Below, piece by piece: positions 1 through 9,327 of a stretch of DNA of 64,000 nt (position 1 is the first letter of the stretch; each line of letters starts with the position of its first letter). The stretch is taken from NCBI GenBank assembly GCA_947446595.1, contig CANFGS010000005.1, positions 20,419-84,418 of the forward strand. The letters are read 5' to 3'. The position numbers were made by a program, and so were the translations under genes. The notes below the pieces were generated by a model that saw nothing but the letters and a program-made list of their open reading frames with translations, had not been told where the DNA came from and did no database searches. Source of the DNA: Neisseriaceae bacterium (GTDB lineage Bacteria; Pseudomonadota; Gammaproteobacteria; Burkholderiales; UBA11063).

Positions 1-1542
1 AAGAGTTGTTAAACCAAAGTCGTTACTATTAAGATTATATCCAGCTATGTATAGATTCCCAACTCCGTCAGTTGTCACTGTTGTTGCATTTCCTGTTATA
101 GGGGAAGTGCTACTACTTGTTGTTGGTCCACAAGTAAAAGGACTGCTAGTGTTACAATTGTATACACTACTTTCAGTACTACCAACCACCCCAAAATATA
201 GGGCATTATTAGTATATCTAAGTCCACCAATCCTGTTTCCAGAAGATTCGATTACAGGTGATTCTGTAGAAGTAGTCCATGATGAAAAGCTAGAGTTTAT
301 TGATGATACACCAAGAGTATTATTGCTGTATGAGCTACCAGTGTATAGATTACCAAGATCATCAACGTCAGCTGAATTAGTGAAGAAACTATTTGGTGGT
401 GTTCCTGATGGATTATTAGTTATAGTACATGATTCAGTGGCATTACCATTTACAGAGCAGTTATATACTTTAGACTCAGAAAATGCATATATGGTATTAT
501 TTGTAATATATCCTTTTAGTCCTATTAGGCTACTAGCAGATGTAATATTGTTATTATTATCAGTCATTGGTAGCCAAGTCGCATTACTTGATTCTATATT
601 ATAAACCCACATTCCATTACCATTTGTAGCGGCATAAATATTGCTATTATTATCAAAAGCAAGAGATGTTACTTGAGCAGATAAACTAGTACCAACTGGA
701 TTTATGCTAATACCATTATAAGAGTATATAGTTGATGATGTAGCTGATAATGAAACAAAATATATCACACCATAAGCATTTTCAATAACGTAATTTACAG
801 TGCCACTTGATGGCGAACCTGTCAAACCATTTTGCCAAGATGCAAGTATACTACCACTACTCGTGCCTGTAGACATAATATTAGTTGGAACATAGTATAA
901 TCCTGGGCTCCTAGTATCACCACCATATAAATAAACCCTCTGGTTTAGCGTTGCATTCACATTATAATTTTGGTTACCATTGGTGTAGTTATAGCTTATA
1001 TAATACGGATATACGCCAACTGGATTTGCTTCATTAAGTATTTCCAGATAAAAAGTACAGCTTCCACCCCCGGATGCTAGAGTTTGAACATTAGCACCTG
1101 TAGTAGTAGCGCAGTTATTCGGGTCAAATAAGACAACATTGTTTATATTTTGTGTAGGACCAGATATTGTAACTCCTGCTGCGACTGTATCATATAAAGC
1201 TGCTGTAGTACTAGTTGTACTTCCTGGTAATGTGGTGCTTACTTGTAAACCATTATTAATTATCTGAATATTATTAGCATTTAAGCCTGAGTTGTTATTT
1301 TGTATGGTAACTGAAGTGCAATATGGTGTTGTAGTGCTTGGGTTATTTATTAGAAGAGTATAATAACTCTCATAAGTAGACTCTAAATTAGTTAATTGTG
1401 CACTTGAATATTGTGATGGCAGTGCACAGCTTCCTTGATTTAGGGCGATTGAAACATTATTTGGAGTATTTGAACATGCAGCTACAAATAACGCTACACT
1501 AAACAATACAAAAAAAGATATATAATTTTGTAATTTAAGCAT
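1..1542 (-). CDS. Surface lipoprotein with C-terminal propeller-like repeats (3' end outside window)
   Basis: Not in the ORF track because no stop lies inside the window, but the minus frame from ATG at 1542 is open for all 514 codons. It starts with a lipoprotein signal (MLKLQNYISFFVLFSVALFVAAC) whose lipobox is VAAC, so it should be lipidated and membrane-anchored. Residues about 100-190 contain a choice-of-anchor/Ig-like stretch with paired cysteines; the rest has repeated segments of the type DNNSNIYAA, DDLGNLYTG and DGVGNLYIAG, which look like blades of an NHL/SMP-30-like beta-propeller. Composition is very rich in N, S and T. It lies 25 bases downstream of asnS on the same strand, with AAGGA before the ATG. 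Function unknown; probably a surface or periplasmic binding protein. The plus-strand 185-aa ORF at 47-604 is its shadow. Confidence 0.8.
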   Translation of the reverse strand, partial: MLKLQNYISFFVLFSVALFVAACSNTPNNVSIALNQGSCALPSQYSSAQLTNLESTYESYYTLLINNPSTTTPYCTSVTIQNNNSGLNANNIQIINNGLQVSTTLPGSTTSTTAALYDTVAAGVTISGPTQNINNVVLFDPNNCATTTGANVQTLASGGGSCTFYLEILNEANPVGVYPYYISYNYTNGNQNYNVNATLNQRVYLYGGDTRSPGLYYVPTNIMSTGTSSGSILASWQNGLTGSPSSGTVNYVIENAYGVIYFVSLSATSSTIYSYNGISINPVGTSLSAQVTSLAFDNNSNIYAATNGNGMWVYNIESSNATWLPMTDNNNNITSASSLIGLKGYITNNTIYAFSESKVYNCSVNGNATESCTITNNPSGTPPNSFFTNSADVDDLGNLYTGSSYSNNTLGVSSINSSFSSWTTSTESPVIESSGNRIGGLRYTNNALYFGVVGSTESSVYNCNTSSPFTCGPTTSSSTSPITGNATTVTTDGVGNLYIAGYNLNSNDFGLTTL

Positions 1543-1567
1543 TTTTTCTATAATCCTTACAGTCTAA

Positions 1568-2977
1568 TTAGAAATTTGCACTTTTACTTGTTCTAGGGAA
1601 TGGAATAATATCCCGTACATTTTGAACTCCAGTAATATAACTTACCAAACGCTCTAACCCTACACCAAAACCAGCATGTTTTGCTGTTCCAAAACGTCTA
1701 AGGTCTAAATACCAATAGAGTGTTTCTTCACTTACATTCATTTCTTTAATGCGTTTTACAAGCACGTCATAGCGCTCTTCACGTTGTGCTCCACCTATTA
1801 TCTCGCCAACCCCAGGGGCTAGGATATCCATAGCCGCTACAGTTTTACCGTCGTCATTTTGACGCATATAAAATGCTTTAATATCTTTAGGGTAGTTTGT
1901 GACAATTGTAGGGCGCCCAACTAACTCTTCACAAATCCATCTTTCGTGTTCTGATGCTAGATCAATACCCCAAGATACTTGATTCTCAAAGGTTTTATTT
2001 GATTTAAGTAGTTTATCAATTGCTTCAGTATAAGTAATCATCTCAAAATCCTGATTAACTAACTGTGTTAAGCGAGTAACTACGTCTTTATTTATATATT
2101 CTGCAAAAAATGCCATATCATCAGGGTTTTTGTTAAGTACTGCTTTAAACACGTGTTTAAGCAAATTTTGAGCAAGACTGGCATTATCCATTAGATCAGC
2201 AAAAGCTATTTCTGGTTCTATCATCCAAAACTCTGCTAGATGACGAGTAGTGTTGGAGTTTTCCGCCCTAAATGTTGGGCCAAAGGTATATACTTTTGAT
2301 AAGCTCATACAGTATGCTTCAGCATTTAATTGTCCTGATACTGTTAGAAATGTTTCACGTCCAAAGAAATCTTTTTTATAATCAATTTTACCTGCGGCAT
2401 CTCTTGGTAATTGGTTTAGGTCAAAATTAGTCACCTGAAATAACTCTCCTGCACCCTCAGCATCAGCACCAGTTATTAGTGGAGTATGAATCCAATAAAA
2501 GCCATTATTTTGTAAATACTCATGAACAGCGAATGATGCCGTATTTCTAATTCTGGTAGCTGCTGCAATTAAATTAGTCCTTGGACGTAAGTGTGCTACT
2601 TCACGTAGATGTTCTACAGTATGTCGTTTTGGTGATACTGGGTAGGTATCTGGGTTTTCTACCCATCCAATAACTTCGATGCTACTAGCTACAATTTCAA
2701 ATTTTTGTCCAGCACCAAGAGATGGCACTATTTTACCTTTGATGTTTATCGAACAGTCCTTAGTTAGGCGTAAAATTTCAGTTTCGTAATTACTAAGTTT
2801 ATTTTCAGCAACAATTTGGATACCATCAAAACAAGACCCGTCTCCTAGTGATATAAAAGAAATTCCAGCTTTTGAATCACGTCTACTCTTTACCCATCCG
2901 TTTAGTTCAACAGGTGTATCAACTGCTAGAGCTCCATTAAGTAGCTCTTTTACTGATAATGTTTGTGTGTGCTTCAT
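1568..2977 (-). CDS. asnS: Asparaginyl-tRNA synthetase
   Basis: Cytoplasmic class II aminoacyl-tRNA synthetase that charges tRNA(Asn) with asparagine using ATP. The 469 residues match the usual bacterial length. An OB-fold anticodon-binding domain covers about residues 18-105 ([16 protein letters not shown]), followed by the class II core with motif 2 ([16 protein letters not shown]) and motif 3 (GFGVGLERL); the C-terminus RDIIPFPRT is typical of AsnRS rather than AspRS. The start ATG overlaps the pgk stop by four bases (ATGA), so the two genes are translationally coupled. Presence of AsnRS means Asn-tRNA is made directly here. Confidence 0.97.
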   Translation of the reverse strand: MKHTQTLSVKELLNGALAVDTPVELNGWVKSRRDSKAGISFISLGDGSCFDGIQIVAENKLSNYETEILRLTKDCSINIKGKIVPSLGAGQKFEIVASSIEVIGWVENPDTYPVSPKRHTVEHLREVAHLRPRTNLIAAATRIRNTASFAVHEYLQNNGFYWIHTPLITGADAEGAGELFQVTNFDLNQLPRDAAGKIDYKKDFFGRETFLTVSGQLNAEAYCMSLSKVYTFGPTFRAENSNTTRHLAEFWMIEPEIAFADLMDNASLAQNLLKHVFKAVLNKNPDDMAFFAEYINKDVVTRLTQLVNQDFEMITYTEAIDKLLKSNKTFENQVSWGIDLASEHERWICEELVGRPTIVTNYPKDIKAFYMRQNDDGKTVAAMDILAPGVGEIIGGAQREERYDVLVKRIKEMNVSEETLYWYLDLRRFGTAKHAGFGVGLERLVSYITGVQNVRDIIPFPRTSKSANF

Positions 2978-4146
2978 GCTCTATCCTCAAATAATTTAAT
3001 GGCTGGTAATTTTTTGCCTTCAAGGTATTCTAGTAATGCGCCGCCAGCAGTTGATACATAACTGATTTTATCCATAAGGTTAAATTTATTTATTGCAGCA
3101 ATAGTATCGCCACCACCAGCTAAACTAAAAGCATTACTAGTAGCAATTGCATTAGCAAGTATTTTGGTACCATTTGCAAATTGATCAAACTCAAAAACGC
3201 CAACTGGACCGTTCCAAATAATAGTACCAGCTTTGTTGATTATGTCGGCTAATTGATTAGCAAATTTAGTACCGATATCTAAAATCATATCATCATCTTT
3301 AACGTCATTGATGTTTTTTTGGATAGCTATTTCATCTCTACTAAAGTGTTTCGCGGTAACCACATCTTCTGGTAGTGCAACACTTGCACCACGAGCTGCC
3401 ATTTTTTGCATAATGTCATTAGCTTTATTAATTAGTTCGGCTTCAACTAATGATTTCCCAATATGAAATCCTTTAGCAAGTAAAAAGGTATTTAAAATCC
3501 CACCACCAACAATTAGATAATCAACTTTATCTGCTAGATTTTCTAAAATACTTAGTTTGGTAGAAACTTTGGAACCTGCAACAATAGCAACTACTGGAGC
3601 TTTGGGGTGAGCTGCTGCCATATTAAGAGCATCAAGCTCACTACTCATTAGCATCCCAGCACATACTTCAGAGGCGGCATATCCTATTGCATCAGTTGAT
3701 GCTTCACTTCTATGTGCTGTTGCAAAAGCATCATGTACAAATATATCGCACAAATTAGCATATTTTTTACCCAAAATTGGATCGTTTTTCTTTTCCCCGA
3801 CATTTAAGCGAACGTTTTCAAGCATAACTATATTTGAAGTGCCAAAATCAATTTTATCTGGAACCCCAGCTACAACTTTTATATTTTGATGTAATAATTC
3901 ACCTAAAAGTGCTGCTATTGGCAAAACACTCTCATTAGTATCATTGCTACCCTCAACTGGGCGTCCTAAATGAGTAGCTACGATAACATTTGCACCATTT
4001 TTAATTGCATACTCAATAGTTTTTAGTGACGCTCTAATGCGAGTATCATCACTAATATGACCTTTTTCAATAGGCACATTCATATCGGTTCTAATAAATA
4101 CAGTTTTATTTTTAAGAGTTAAATTGGTAATTTTTTTGAATTTCAT
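2974..4146 (-). CDS. pgk: Phosphoglycerate kinase
   Basis: Glycolytic and gluconeogenic enzyme that moves a phosphate between 1,3-bisphosphoglycerate and ADP in the cytoplasm. 390 residues, the normal length. Visible signatures are the N-terminal substrate-binding segment ([10 protein letters not shown]), [15 protein letters not shown], the nucleotide-site [11 protein letters not shown] and the C-terminal GGGDT loop. It is upstream of asnS with a four-base overlap, a pairing that suggests one transcript. Nothing unusual in the active site. Confidence 0.97.
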   Translation of the reverse strand: MKFKKITNLTLKNKTVFIRTDMNVPIEKGHISDDTRIRASLKTIEYAIKNGANVIVATHLGRPVEGSNDTNESVLPIAALLGELLHQNIKVVAGVPDKIDFGTSNIVMLENVRLNVGEKKNDPILGKKYANLCDIFVHDAFATAHRSEASTDAIGYAASEVCAGMLMSSELDALNMAAAHPKAPVVAIVAGSKVSTKLSILENLADKVDYLIVGGGILNTFLLAKGFHIGKSLVEAELINKANDIMQKMAARGASVALPEDVVTAKHFSRDEIAIQKNINDVKDDDMILDIGTKFANQLADIINKAGTIIWNGPVGVFEFDQFANGTKILANAIATSNAFSLAGGGDTIAAINKFNLMDKISYVSTAGGALLEYLEGKKLPAIKLFEDRA

Positions 4147-4212
4147 CTTATTCTCAGTAAATATTAAATTTTAGTTATTCTAAGATAACATTTTAACATA
4201 TTTAGCTTAGTA

Positions 4213-5058
4213 TCATTGATTAATATGACGGTGCCGTGTGATAGTTTTGTAGTTGTCGATTTTTATATTTTGAGCTAATTTCTCTGCGATATAAACCGAT
4301 CTATGCTTACCACCAGTACAGCCTATGGAGATAGTAAGATAATTTCTGTTATCAAGACTAAATTCTTTAATCCAAGGTGAAACCATATTATAAATATCGT
4401 CTATCATTTTTTTGACTTTATCTTCTTTTTTTAGAAAGTCAATGATAGGTTCATCAAGTCCATTAAAGTGTCGAATCTCTTTATCATAATGTGGATTTGG
4501 TAAACAGCGTACATCAAAAACGAAGTCTGAATCAATTGGTAGTCCATATTTAAACCCAAATGATTGTATTACGATATTTAGTTGTGAGTAATCGGCTTCC
4601 ACGAATTGTTTGACGATACTTCTTAGGTTATTAGCAGATAAATCACTAGTATCAATTCGATGTGCCATAAGACTTATCGAGGACAAAACTTCCTGTTCTT
4701 CATATATGCAGTCAGAAATAGTTTTTTTATCGTCAGACAATGGGTGGCGTCTACGTGTTTCTGAAAATCGTTTTATTAAAACATCTTCATGTGCTTCCAA
4801 AAAAATTATTTTGGTTTGGATGCCAAGTTGTTTTAGGTTTGCGATAGCAGATGGTAATTGTCTTAGTAGTATTAATGAACGAGTATCAAGACTTACAGCA
4901 ATCTTTTTACTATTATAGATTAAACTATACATTTCTACTAATTGTGGTAGCATAGTAGGCGGCAAATTATCCACGCAATTATAGCCGCTATCTTCAAGTA
5001 TTCGAAGAGCCGTAGATTTGCCAGCACCAGCTAAGCCGCTAATTAGAATTAGTTGCAT
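4213..5058 (-). CDS. rapZ: RNase adapter protein RapZ / YvcJ-type nucleotide-binding protein
   Basis: P-loop protein of the RapZ/YvcJ family. In E. coli it binds GlcN6P and directs a small RNA to RNase E to control amino-sugar synthesis; the role here is inferred from family only. Walker A is GLAGAGKS at residues 8-15 and the C-terminal domain carries the family signature SIGCTGGKHRSV. 281 residues is full length. It overlaps the end of hprK by ten bases; the hprK-rapZ pairing is usual in betaproteobacteria, where it often sits with PTS or nitrogen-regulation genes. Confidence 0.95.
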   Translation of the reverse strand: MQLILISGLAGAGKSTALRILEDSGYNCVDNLPPTMLPQLVEMYSLIYNSKKIAVSLDTRSLILLRQLPSAIANLKQLGIQTKIIFLEAHEDVLIKRFSETRRRHPLSDDKKTISDCIYEEQEVLSSISLMAHRIDTSDLSANNLRSIVKQFVEADYSQLNIVIQSFGFKYGLPIDSDFVFDVRCLPNPHYDKEIRHFNGLDEPIIDFLKKEDKVKKMIDDIYNMVSPWIKEFSLDNRNYLTISIGCTGGKHRSVYIAEKLAQNIKIDNYKTITRHRHINQ

Positions 5059-5570
5059 GAAGCATTTTCCCTAATCAACTGAGATTGATAATTTATAAAA
5101 TCTTGATGAGAGTTAACACCATTATTTAGTTGTTTATAGTGTTTTGTGATGGTTTCTATAATTATAGCTAGTGGTTTATTTATCCCTGTAGATATAGTGT
5201 ATTGTGTAATTTCATGCCCTAGAATAATTTGCTTATCTTTTGGCTCTAAAAAGGATTCATTGGGCATATCTTTGGTTAAATTTACAATCAAATCTATCCT
5301 AGATAAAGCTAGGGTATTCTCAATGCCAAAAATAGAACTAACATCAATAAAACCAATATCTCTAATATGCATGAAAGACTTCTTCTGCGGGTTTACTATA
5401 GTTAGCTCTTTATTAACTACTTTGAGATTAAGCATATCATCTGCTATAAATTTATGGCCACGAGATAAAAGTTCTAGTGCAAGTTCGCTTTTACCAATTT
5501 TACTATCACCTGTTAGGATAATACCAGCACCAAATATATTAAGACCTACTCCATGCATAGTATGCATCAT
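5049..5570 (-). CDS. hprK: HPr kinase/phosphorylase-like protein, C-terminal domain only
   Basis: HprK phosphorylates and dephosphorylates a serine of HPr or a related PTS phosphocarrier. Full-length neisserial and firmicute enzymes have about 310-320 residues; this protein has 173 and begins directly at the catalytic domain (MHGVGLNIFGAG). The P-loop reads GDSKIGKSE where the family usually has GDSGIGKSE, and the conserved IRGLG signature reads HIRDIGFIDV. FIADD is retained. No N-terminal domain is encoded upstream: rsfS ends only six bases before the start. The short form resembles the alphaproteobacterial HprK type. Substrate and direction of the reaction cannot be told from sequence. Confidence 0.85.
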   Translation of the reverse strand: MMHTMHGVGLNIFGAGIILTGDSKIGKSELALELLSRGHKFIADDMLNLKVVNKELTIVNPQKKSFMHIRDIGFIDVSSIFGIENTLALSRIDLIVNLTKDMPNESFLEPKDKQIILGHEITQYTISTGINKPLAIIIETITKHYKQLNNGVNSHQDFINYQSQLIRENASCN

Positions 5571-5576
5571 TGCTAT

Positions 5577-5909
5577 TTATCCCTGATCTTCCCGATTCCA
5601 AAGTGCTTCAATAGAATAATACTCACGTACTTTTGGTAGCATTATGTGTACAACCACGTCCCCTGCATCAACAAGTACCCATTCGCCACCGCGTTTTCCT
5701 TCAGTGCCAATTATATTGATTCCATTGGTTTTTAGATCTTCAATAACGTTATGTGCTAACGCTGCTATCTGACGACTTGAGGTTCCAGAGCAAACAACTA
5801 TTGCATTAAACATAGATGAAATATGGCCAGTGTTTATAACGACGATATTATCACCTTTTACATCTTCTAGAGCATTTATCACTACCCCGGTAATTTGTTC
5901 AGTATTCAC
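5577..5909 (-). CDS. rsfS: Ribosomal silencing factor RsfS
   Basis: RsfS (Iojap/YbeB family) binds ribosomal protein L14 and blocks subunit joining when nutrients are scarce. 110 residues, typical length. Conserved family segments include VVCSGTSSRQIAALA, GTEGKRGGEWVLVDAGDVVVHIM and REYYSIEALW. It follows nadD, the usual neighbour in many proteobacteria, with 46 bases between, and is itself followed by hprK after six bases. Confidence 0.95.
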   Translation of the reverse strand: MNTEQITGVVINALEDVKGDNIVVINTGHISSMFNAIVVCSGTSSRQIAALAHNVIEDLKTNGINIIGTEGKRGGEWVLVDAGDVVVHIMLPKVREYYSIEALWNREDQG

Positions 5910-5955
5910 AAGACTCCTTTTTAATTATTTGTTATACAAGCTATATTTTAGCAGA

Positions 5956-6618
5956 TTAGGACAAATAGAGGTGGTGTTTCTCTATATAACGTGCCACAGA
6001 TTGTGTGACATACGGGTTTATATCCTCATGATTCTTTACTTTATTCCTAATTGTTGTTGAGGATATATTTGTAGGGGTAAAGTTAAGCATATAAAATCCC
6101 CCGCTATTTTGAAGCTCTTTCAAATCAGAGCTTTGGCGGTTTTTAAACAATAGTTTTAGTTCAGGTGATTTTATATCATTAGTACTATAGCCGCTACGAT
6201 TTGCAACTACAAAATGAGTGATGTCAGGTAATTTATCCCAGTAATCCCAAGTATCTAGACTTTGGAGTGAATCACCCCCAATTAAGAAATATAATGGAAT
6301 ATCATATCCAATTTCACTACGAATTTCTGATAGCGTTTGATAAGTAGGACAATAATTTGGAGCTTCAATTTCTCGGGTATCAATCTGAAAATCAGGCTGT
6401 CCGTCAAGAGCTAGTTTTAGCATATTTAGCCTATCGGTATTATTTGCTTTGGGTGGTTCTTTATAGTTTGGAATACTTGTGGGCATAAAAGTGATTTTGG
6501 TATTAAATATTGAGAGTAGATGATTGGCCATTTCTAAATGCCCAATATGTATTGGGTCAAATGTACCACCTATAATCACGACTTTATCAAGATTGTTGTA
6601 TAAGGAGTGCTTAGCCAT
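5956..6618 (-). CDS. nadD: Nicotinate-nucleotide adenylyltransferase
   Basis: Transfers AMP from ATP to nicotinate mononucleotide, making deamido-NAD in NAD synthesis. The nucleotidyltransferase motif GGTFDPIHIGHL lies near the N-terminus and the second signature ISSTTIRNKV near the C-terminus. The ORF track starts at a TTG (6627) inside the end of purF; the ATG at 6618 (MAKHSLYNN) is preferred, still overlapping the purF stop by eight bases and giving 220 residues. Part of the purF-nadD-rsfS-hprK-rapZ run. Confidence 0.94.
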   Translation of the reverse strand: MAKHSLYNNLDKVVIIGGTFDPIHIGHLEMANHLLSIFNTKITFMPTSIPNYKEPPKANNTDRLNMLKLALDGQPDFQIDTREIEAPNYCPTYQTLSEIRSEIGYDIPLYFLIGGDSLQSLDTWDYWDKLPDITHFVVANRSGYSTNDIKSPELKLLFKNRQSSDLKELQNSGGFYMLNFTPTNISSTTIRNKVKNHEDINPYVTQSVARYIEKHHLYLS

Positions 6619-8065
6619 TAAAATCAACTGAAACTAATGAATCAAGGTATTTTTTACTTACATCGCCTGTGACATAGATACCATCAAAGCACGAGGCATC
6701 AAACTTAGTAAGTTTGCTATTTACATCGGTTATTGATTTTTTGAGGTTATCTAAATTCTGGAAAATCACTTTATCAGCACCGATTATTTTGGTTATTTCA
6801 TCATCAGTTCTGTTATAGGCAACTAGTTCTGCATGGGTTGGCATATCTATACCATATACATTTGGGAAGCGAACTTGTGGTGCAGCTGAGGCAAGATAGA
6901 CTTTTTTAGCGCCACATTGTCTTACAATATTTATGATTTCTTTAGAAGTTGTACCACGAACTATAGAGTCGTCAACTAGTAAGACGTTTTTATCCTTAAA
7001 TTCAATTGAAACAGGACTTAGTTTACTTCTAACGGCAGATTTTCTTTGATCTTGGTTAGCAAGCATAAAGGTTCGACCCATAAAATGGTTCTTTACAAAA
7101 CCTTCCCGATAAGGTATTTTTAGAGACTCAGCTACCTCTATTGCAGGGACTCTAGATGTATCAGGTATAGGTATTACTACATCTATATCAAGTTTAAGGT
7201 CTTTTAAAGTTTGGGCTAGGTATCTCCCCATATTGCGTCTTGCTAGTTGTACTGATACCTCTTCAATTACAGAGTCTGGTCGTGATAAATACACAAATTC
7301 GAATAAACATATATTTAGTTGTGGATCAGGATGACAAATTCGGTTTTCCAAAGTACCATCAAGTTTTATGATAACTGCTTCACCTGGCTTAATAGTTCTA
7401 ACAAGCTCAAAACCATTTATATCAATAGCACAAGTTTCAGATGATACCATATGCGTAACTTGATGTTCTATTGTTTTTCTGCCGATTACTAATGGGCGTA
7501 TTCCATTTGGATCACGAAAAGCGACAAGTCCATAGTTGGCAATTAAGCTAACTACAGCATAACCACCCTTGATTCTTTGGTTTAGATTGGTAATAGCATC
7601 AAATATTTTATCATTAGTTAAATCTTTGTGAACGGTTAGCTGCTCAAGTTCAAAAGCAAAAACATTAGTAAGAATTTCAGAGTCAGAGTGAGTACGCACA
7701 TGTCTATGGTTTTTTGTAAGTACATCATCACGAAGTTTATTTGCATTAACAAGATTACCATTATGAGCAAGCATTATTCCAAAAGGGGAGTTTACATAAA
7801 AAGGGTGAGCTTCATCAGGGTTATTAGCCGCTCCTGCTGTTGGGTAACGAACATGACCAATACCAGCATTACCTTTAAGGTACGCCATATCTTGTTCGGT
7901 AATAACCTCTTTAACGAGGCCTAAGTCCTTCTTAAGGTGCATTAGGTTCCCATCCATAGTTGCAACTCCTGCAGCTTGCTGCCCGCGATGCTGAAGGCTT
8001 TTTAGACTATTAACTAGAGCATAGTTAATCGGGGATGACGATACAATACCTATAATTCCGCACAT
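6611..8065 (-). CDS. purF: Amidophosphoribosyltransferase
   Basis: First committed step of purine synthesis: PRPP plus glutamine to phosphoribosylamine. The protein begins MCGIIGIV, so removal of Met exposes the catalytic Cys1 of the Ntn glutaminase domain (residues 1 to about 230). The PRTase domain carries the PRPP motif VLLVDDSIVRGTT. 484 residues. The gene follows cvpA by 35 bases, in the same order as E. coli folC-dedD-cvpA-purF. purN and purH lie at the far end of this window. Confidence 0.97.
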   Translation of the reverse strand: MCGIIGIVSSSPINYALVNSLKSLQHRGQQAAGVATMDGNLMHLKKDLGLVKEVITEQDMAYLKGNAGIGHVRYPTAGAANNPDEAHPFYVNSPFGIMLAHNGNLVNANKLRDDVLTKNHRHVRTHSDSEILTNVFAFELEQLTVHKDLTNDKIFDAITNLNQRIKGGYAVVSLIANYGLVAFRDPNGIRPLVIGRKTIEHQVTHMVSSETCAIDINGFELVRTIKPGEAVIIKLDGTLENRICHPDPQLNICLFEFVYLSRPDSVIEEVSVQLARRNMGRYLAQTLKDLKLDIDVVIPIPDTSRVPAIEVAESLKIPYREGFVKNHFMGRTFMLANQDQRKSAVRSKLSPVSIEFKDKNVLLVDDSIVRGTTSKEIINIVRQCGAKKVYLASAAPQVRFPNVYGIDMPTHAELVAYNRTDDEITKIIGADKVIFQNLDNLKKSITDVNSKLTKFDASCFDGIYVTGDVSKKYLDSLVSVDFNG

Positions 8066-8100
8066 AGAAGATCCTTAAAAACTTATAGAATTATACCACA

Positions 8101-8613
8101 CTAAACAGGTGCTATTATGGGTGGTTTTGGTAATTCATTAATATGGTTTGAGATTGATTTAGTAATCCAAGTAACAGTTGGGGTTAGAATAAAGTTGAGG
8201 CGCGATTTTTGCCAAGAATGGTCTTTATCAATTTGGAATGTTTCAACTATAAATACAATGATGGCACAAATTAGTATTCCACGGATAGCCCCAAACAAAG
8301 CCCCCAGTAGATAGTTTAGACCACCTAAGCCAATACTTTTTATTATTGAAGAACATAGTTTTTTGATTATTGCAATTAAAATAGCAACCAGTATAAAAGC
8401 AACAACAAATACAATAAAGCCTCTAAGAAGAGTATTAGTAATGCTACTTGGTATTTTAGCTTCTATGAAATTTCCAAAATGTTGCATTACTGCAAAAGCA
8501 ATAAACCAAACACTTAGAGATAATAACTCATTGATTGCCCCTCTAAAAAGAGCAATTACCGTTGAAACCGCTATTATGCATAGAAAAATTGCATCATAAT
8601 TAGCACTAAGCAT
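8101..8613 (-). CDS. cvpA: CvpA family inner-membrane protein
   Basis: Small integral membrane protein with about four hydrophobic segments (near residues 8-26, 30-45, 62-88 and 98-125) and the family pattern FRGAINELLSLSVWFIAF close to the N-terminus and GALFGAIRG later. In E. coli CvpA is linked to colicin V export and envelope stress tolerance; the molecular role is not settled. 170 residues, normal. It sits two bases downstream of the SPOR-domain gene and just before purF. Confidence 0.9.
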   Translation of the reverse strand: MLSANYDAIFLCIIAVSTVIALFRGAINELLSLSVWFIAFAVMQHFGNFIEAKIPSSITNTLLRGFIVFVVAFILVAILIAIIKKLCSSIIKSIGLGGLNYLLGALFGAIRGILICAIIVFIVETFQIDKDHSWQKSRLNFILTPTVTWITKSISNHINELPKPPIIAPV

Positions 8614-8615
8614 CT

Positions 8616-9317
8616 TTAGTCATCACTTGAATTTATATCTTTCAACATACGCTCTGCATCGGTTTGGTTGTTAAAAGGACCACTGCGTAAACGATAAACT
8701 GTTCCTTTTGGCGTATCAACGCTTTGGATAATTGTTTTAATACCTTTATTTGCAAAAGTATCTTGCATCTGAATTAATTTATTTTTGTCACTACTAGCTA
8801 TTAGTTGAACATAATAGCGCGGTTTTACACTAGCTTTACTTTGGCCATTCAAAATATCTTCAGGAGATAGCGTTGTTTTTGGAGTATCTGTTATGATTCT
8901 TGGTTTCAAAGCTTGAACCTCTGTATTTTTAGTCTCAGTGTTTAAAATCTTAACTGGTTGGTTAGATCTACTTGGGGTCGAAGCAATAACGGGGCTAGAA
9001 GCTTTTATAGGCATAGCAACTGGTGTAGAGGATCTCATTTTAGATGGAGCAGATGCGGCTATAATAGGAGCCGATGCTGCGACTACTTGAATTGCTATAG
9101 GTTTTGATGCAACAGGGCTAGTATTTTTTATTTCAACACTAACTGGTTTTTTTACTTGATCAATTGGTGTCACACGACTAGTAACTTTAACTAGGATAAT
9201 AAGAGCAATTATCAACAAAAACACGCTACCAATTAGGCGGCGTCTGGCTTTGGTTTTTTTGTTTTCAGTTAGTTTTATTAGATGGCTTTTATTTTTATCA
9301 GAAAAATTAGCTTGCAT
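8616..9317 (-). CDS. SPOR-domain cell-division protein (DedD-like)
   Basis: 233-residue bitopic protein: a short basic cytoplasmic tail (KTKARRR), one membrane helix at about residues 28-46, a low-complexity linker rich in A, S, P and V, and a C-terminal SPOR domain (PRYYVQLIASSDKNK ... YRLRSGPF) at residues 165-233. SPOR domains bind denuded peptidoglycan at the septum. Position between folC and cvpA is that of dedD in E. coli, which supports a DedD-like role; FtsN-like function is the alternative. Confidence 0.88.
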   Translation of the reverse strand: MQANFSDKNKSHLIKLTENKKTKARRRLIGSVFLLIIALIILVKVTSRVTPIDQVKKPVSVEIKNTSPVASKPIAIQVVAASAPIIAASAPSKMRSSTPVAMPIKASSPVIASTPSRSNQPVKILNTETKNTEVQALKPRIITDTPKTTLSPEDILNGQSKASVKPRYYVQLIASSDKNKLIQMQDTFANKGIKTIIQSVDTPKGTVYRLRSGPFNNQTDAERMLKDINSSDD

Positions 9318-9327
9318 TAGCGTATCC

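Noticed and set aside
47-604. 185-aa plus-strand ORF at the left edge
   Set aside because: It is the reverse of the minus-strand lipoprotein frame, which has a start, Shine-Dalgarno, lipobox and is open for 514 codons.
5146-5586. 146-aa plus-strand ORF opposite hprK
   Set aside because: Shadow of hprK; no promoter or Shine-Dalgarno and no family similarity.
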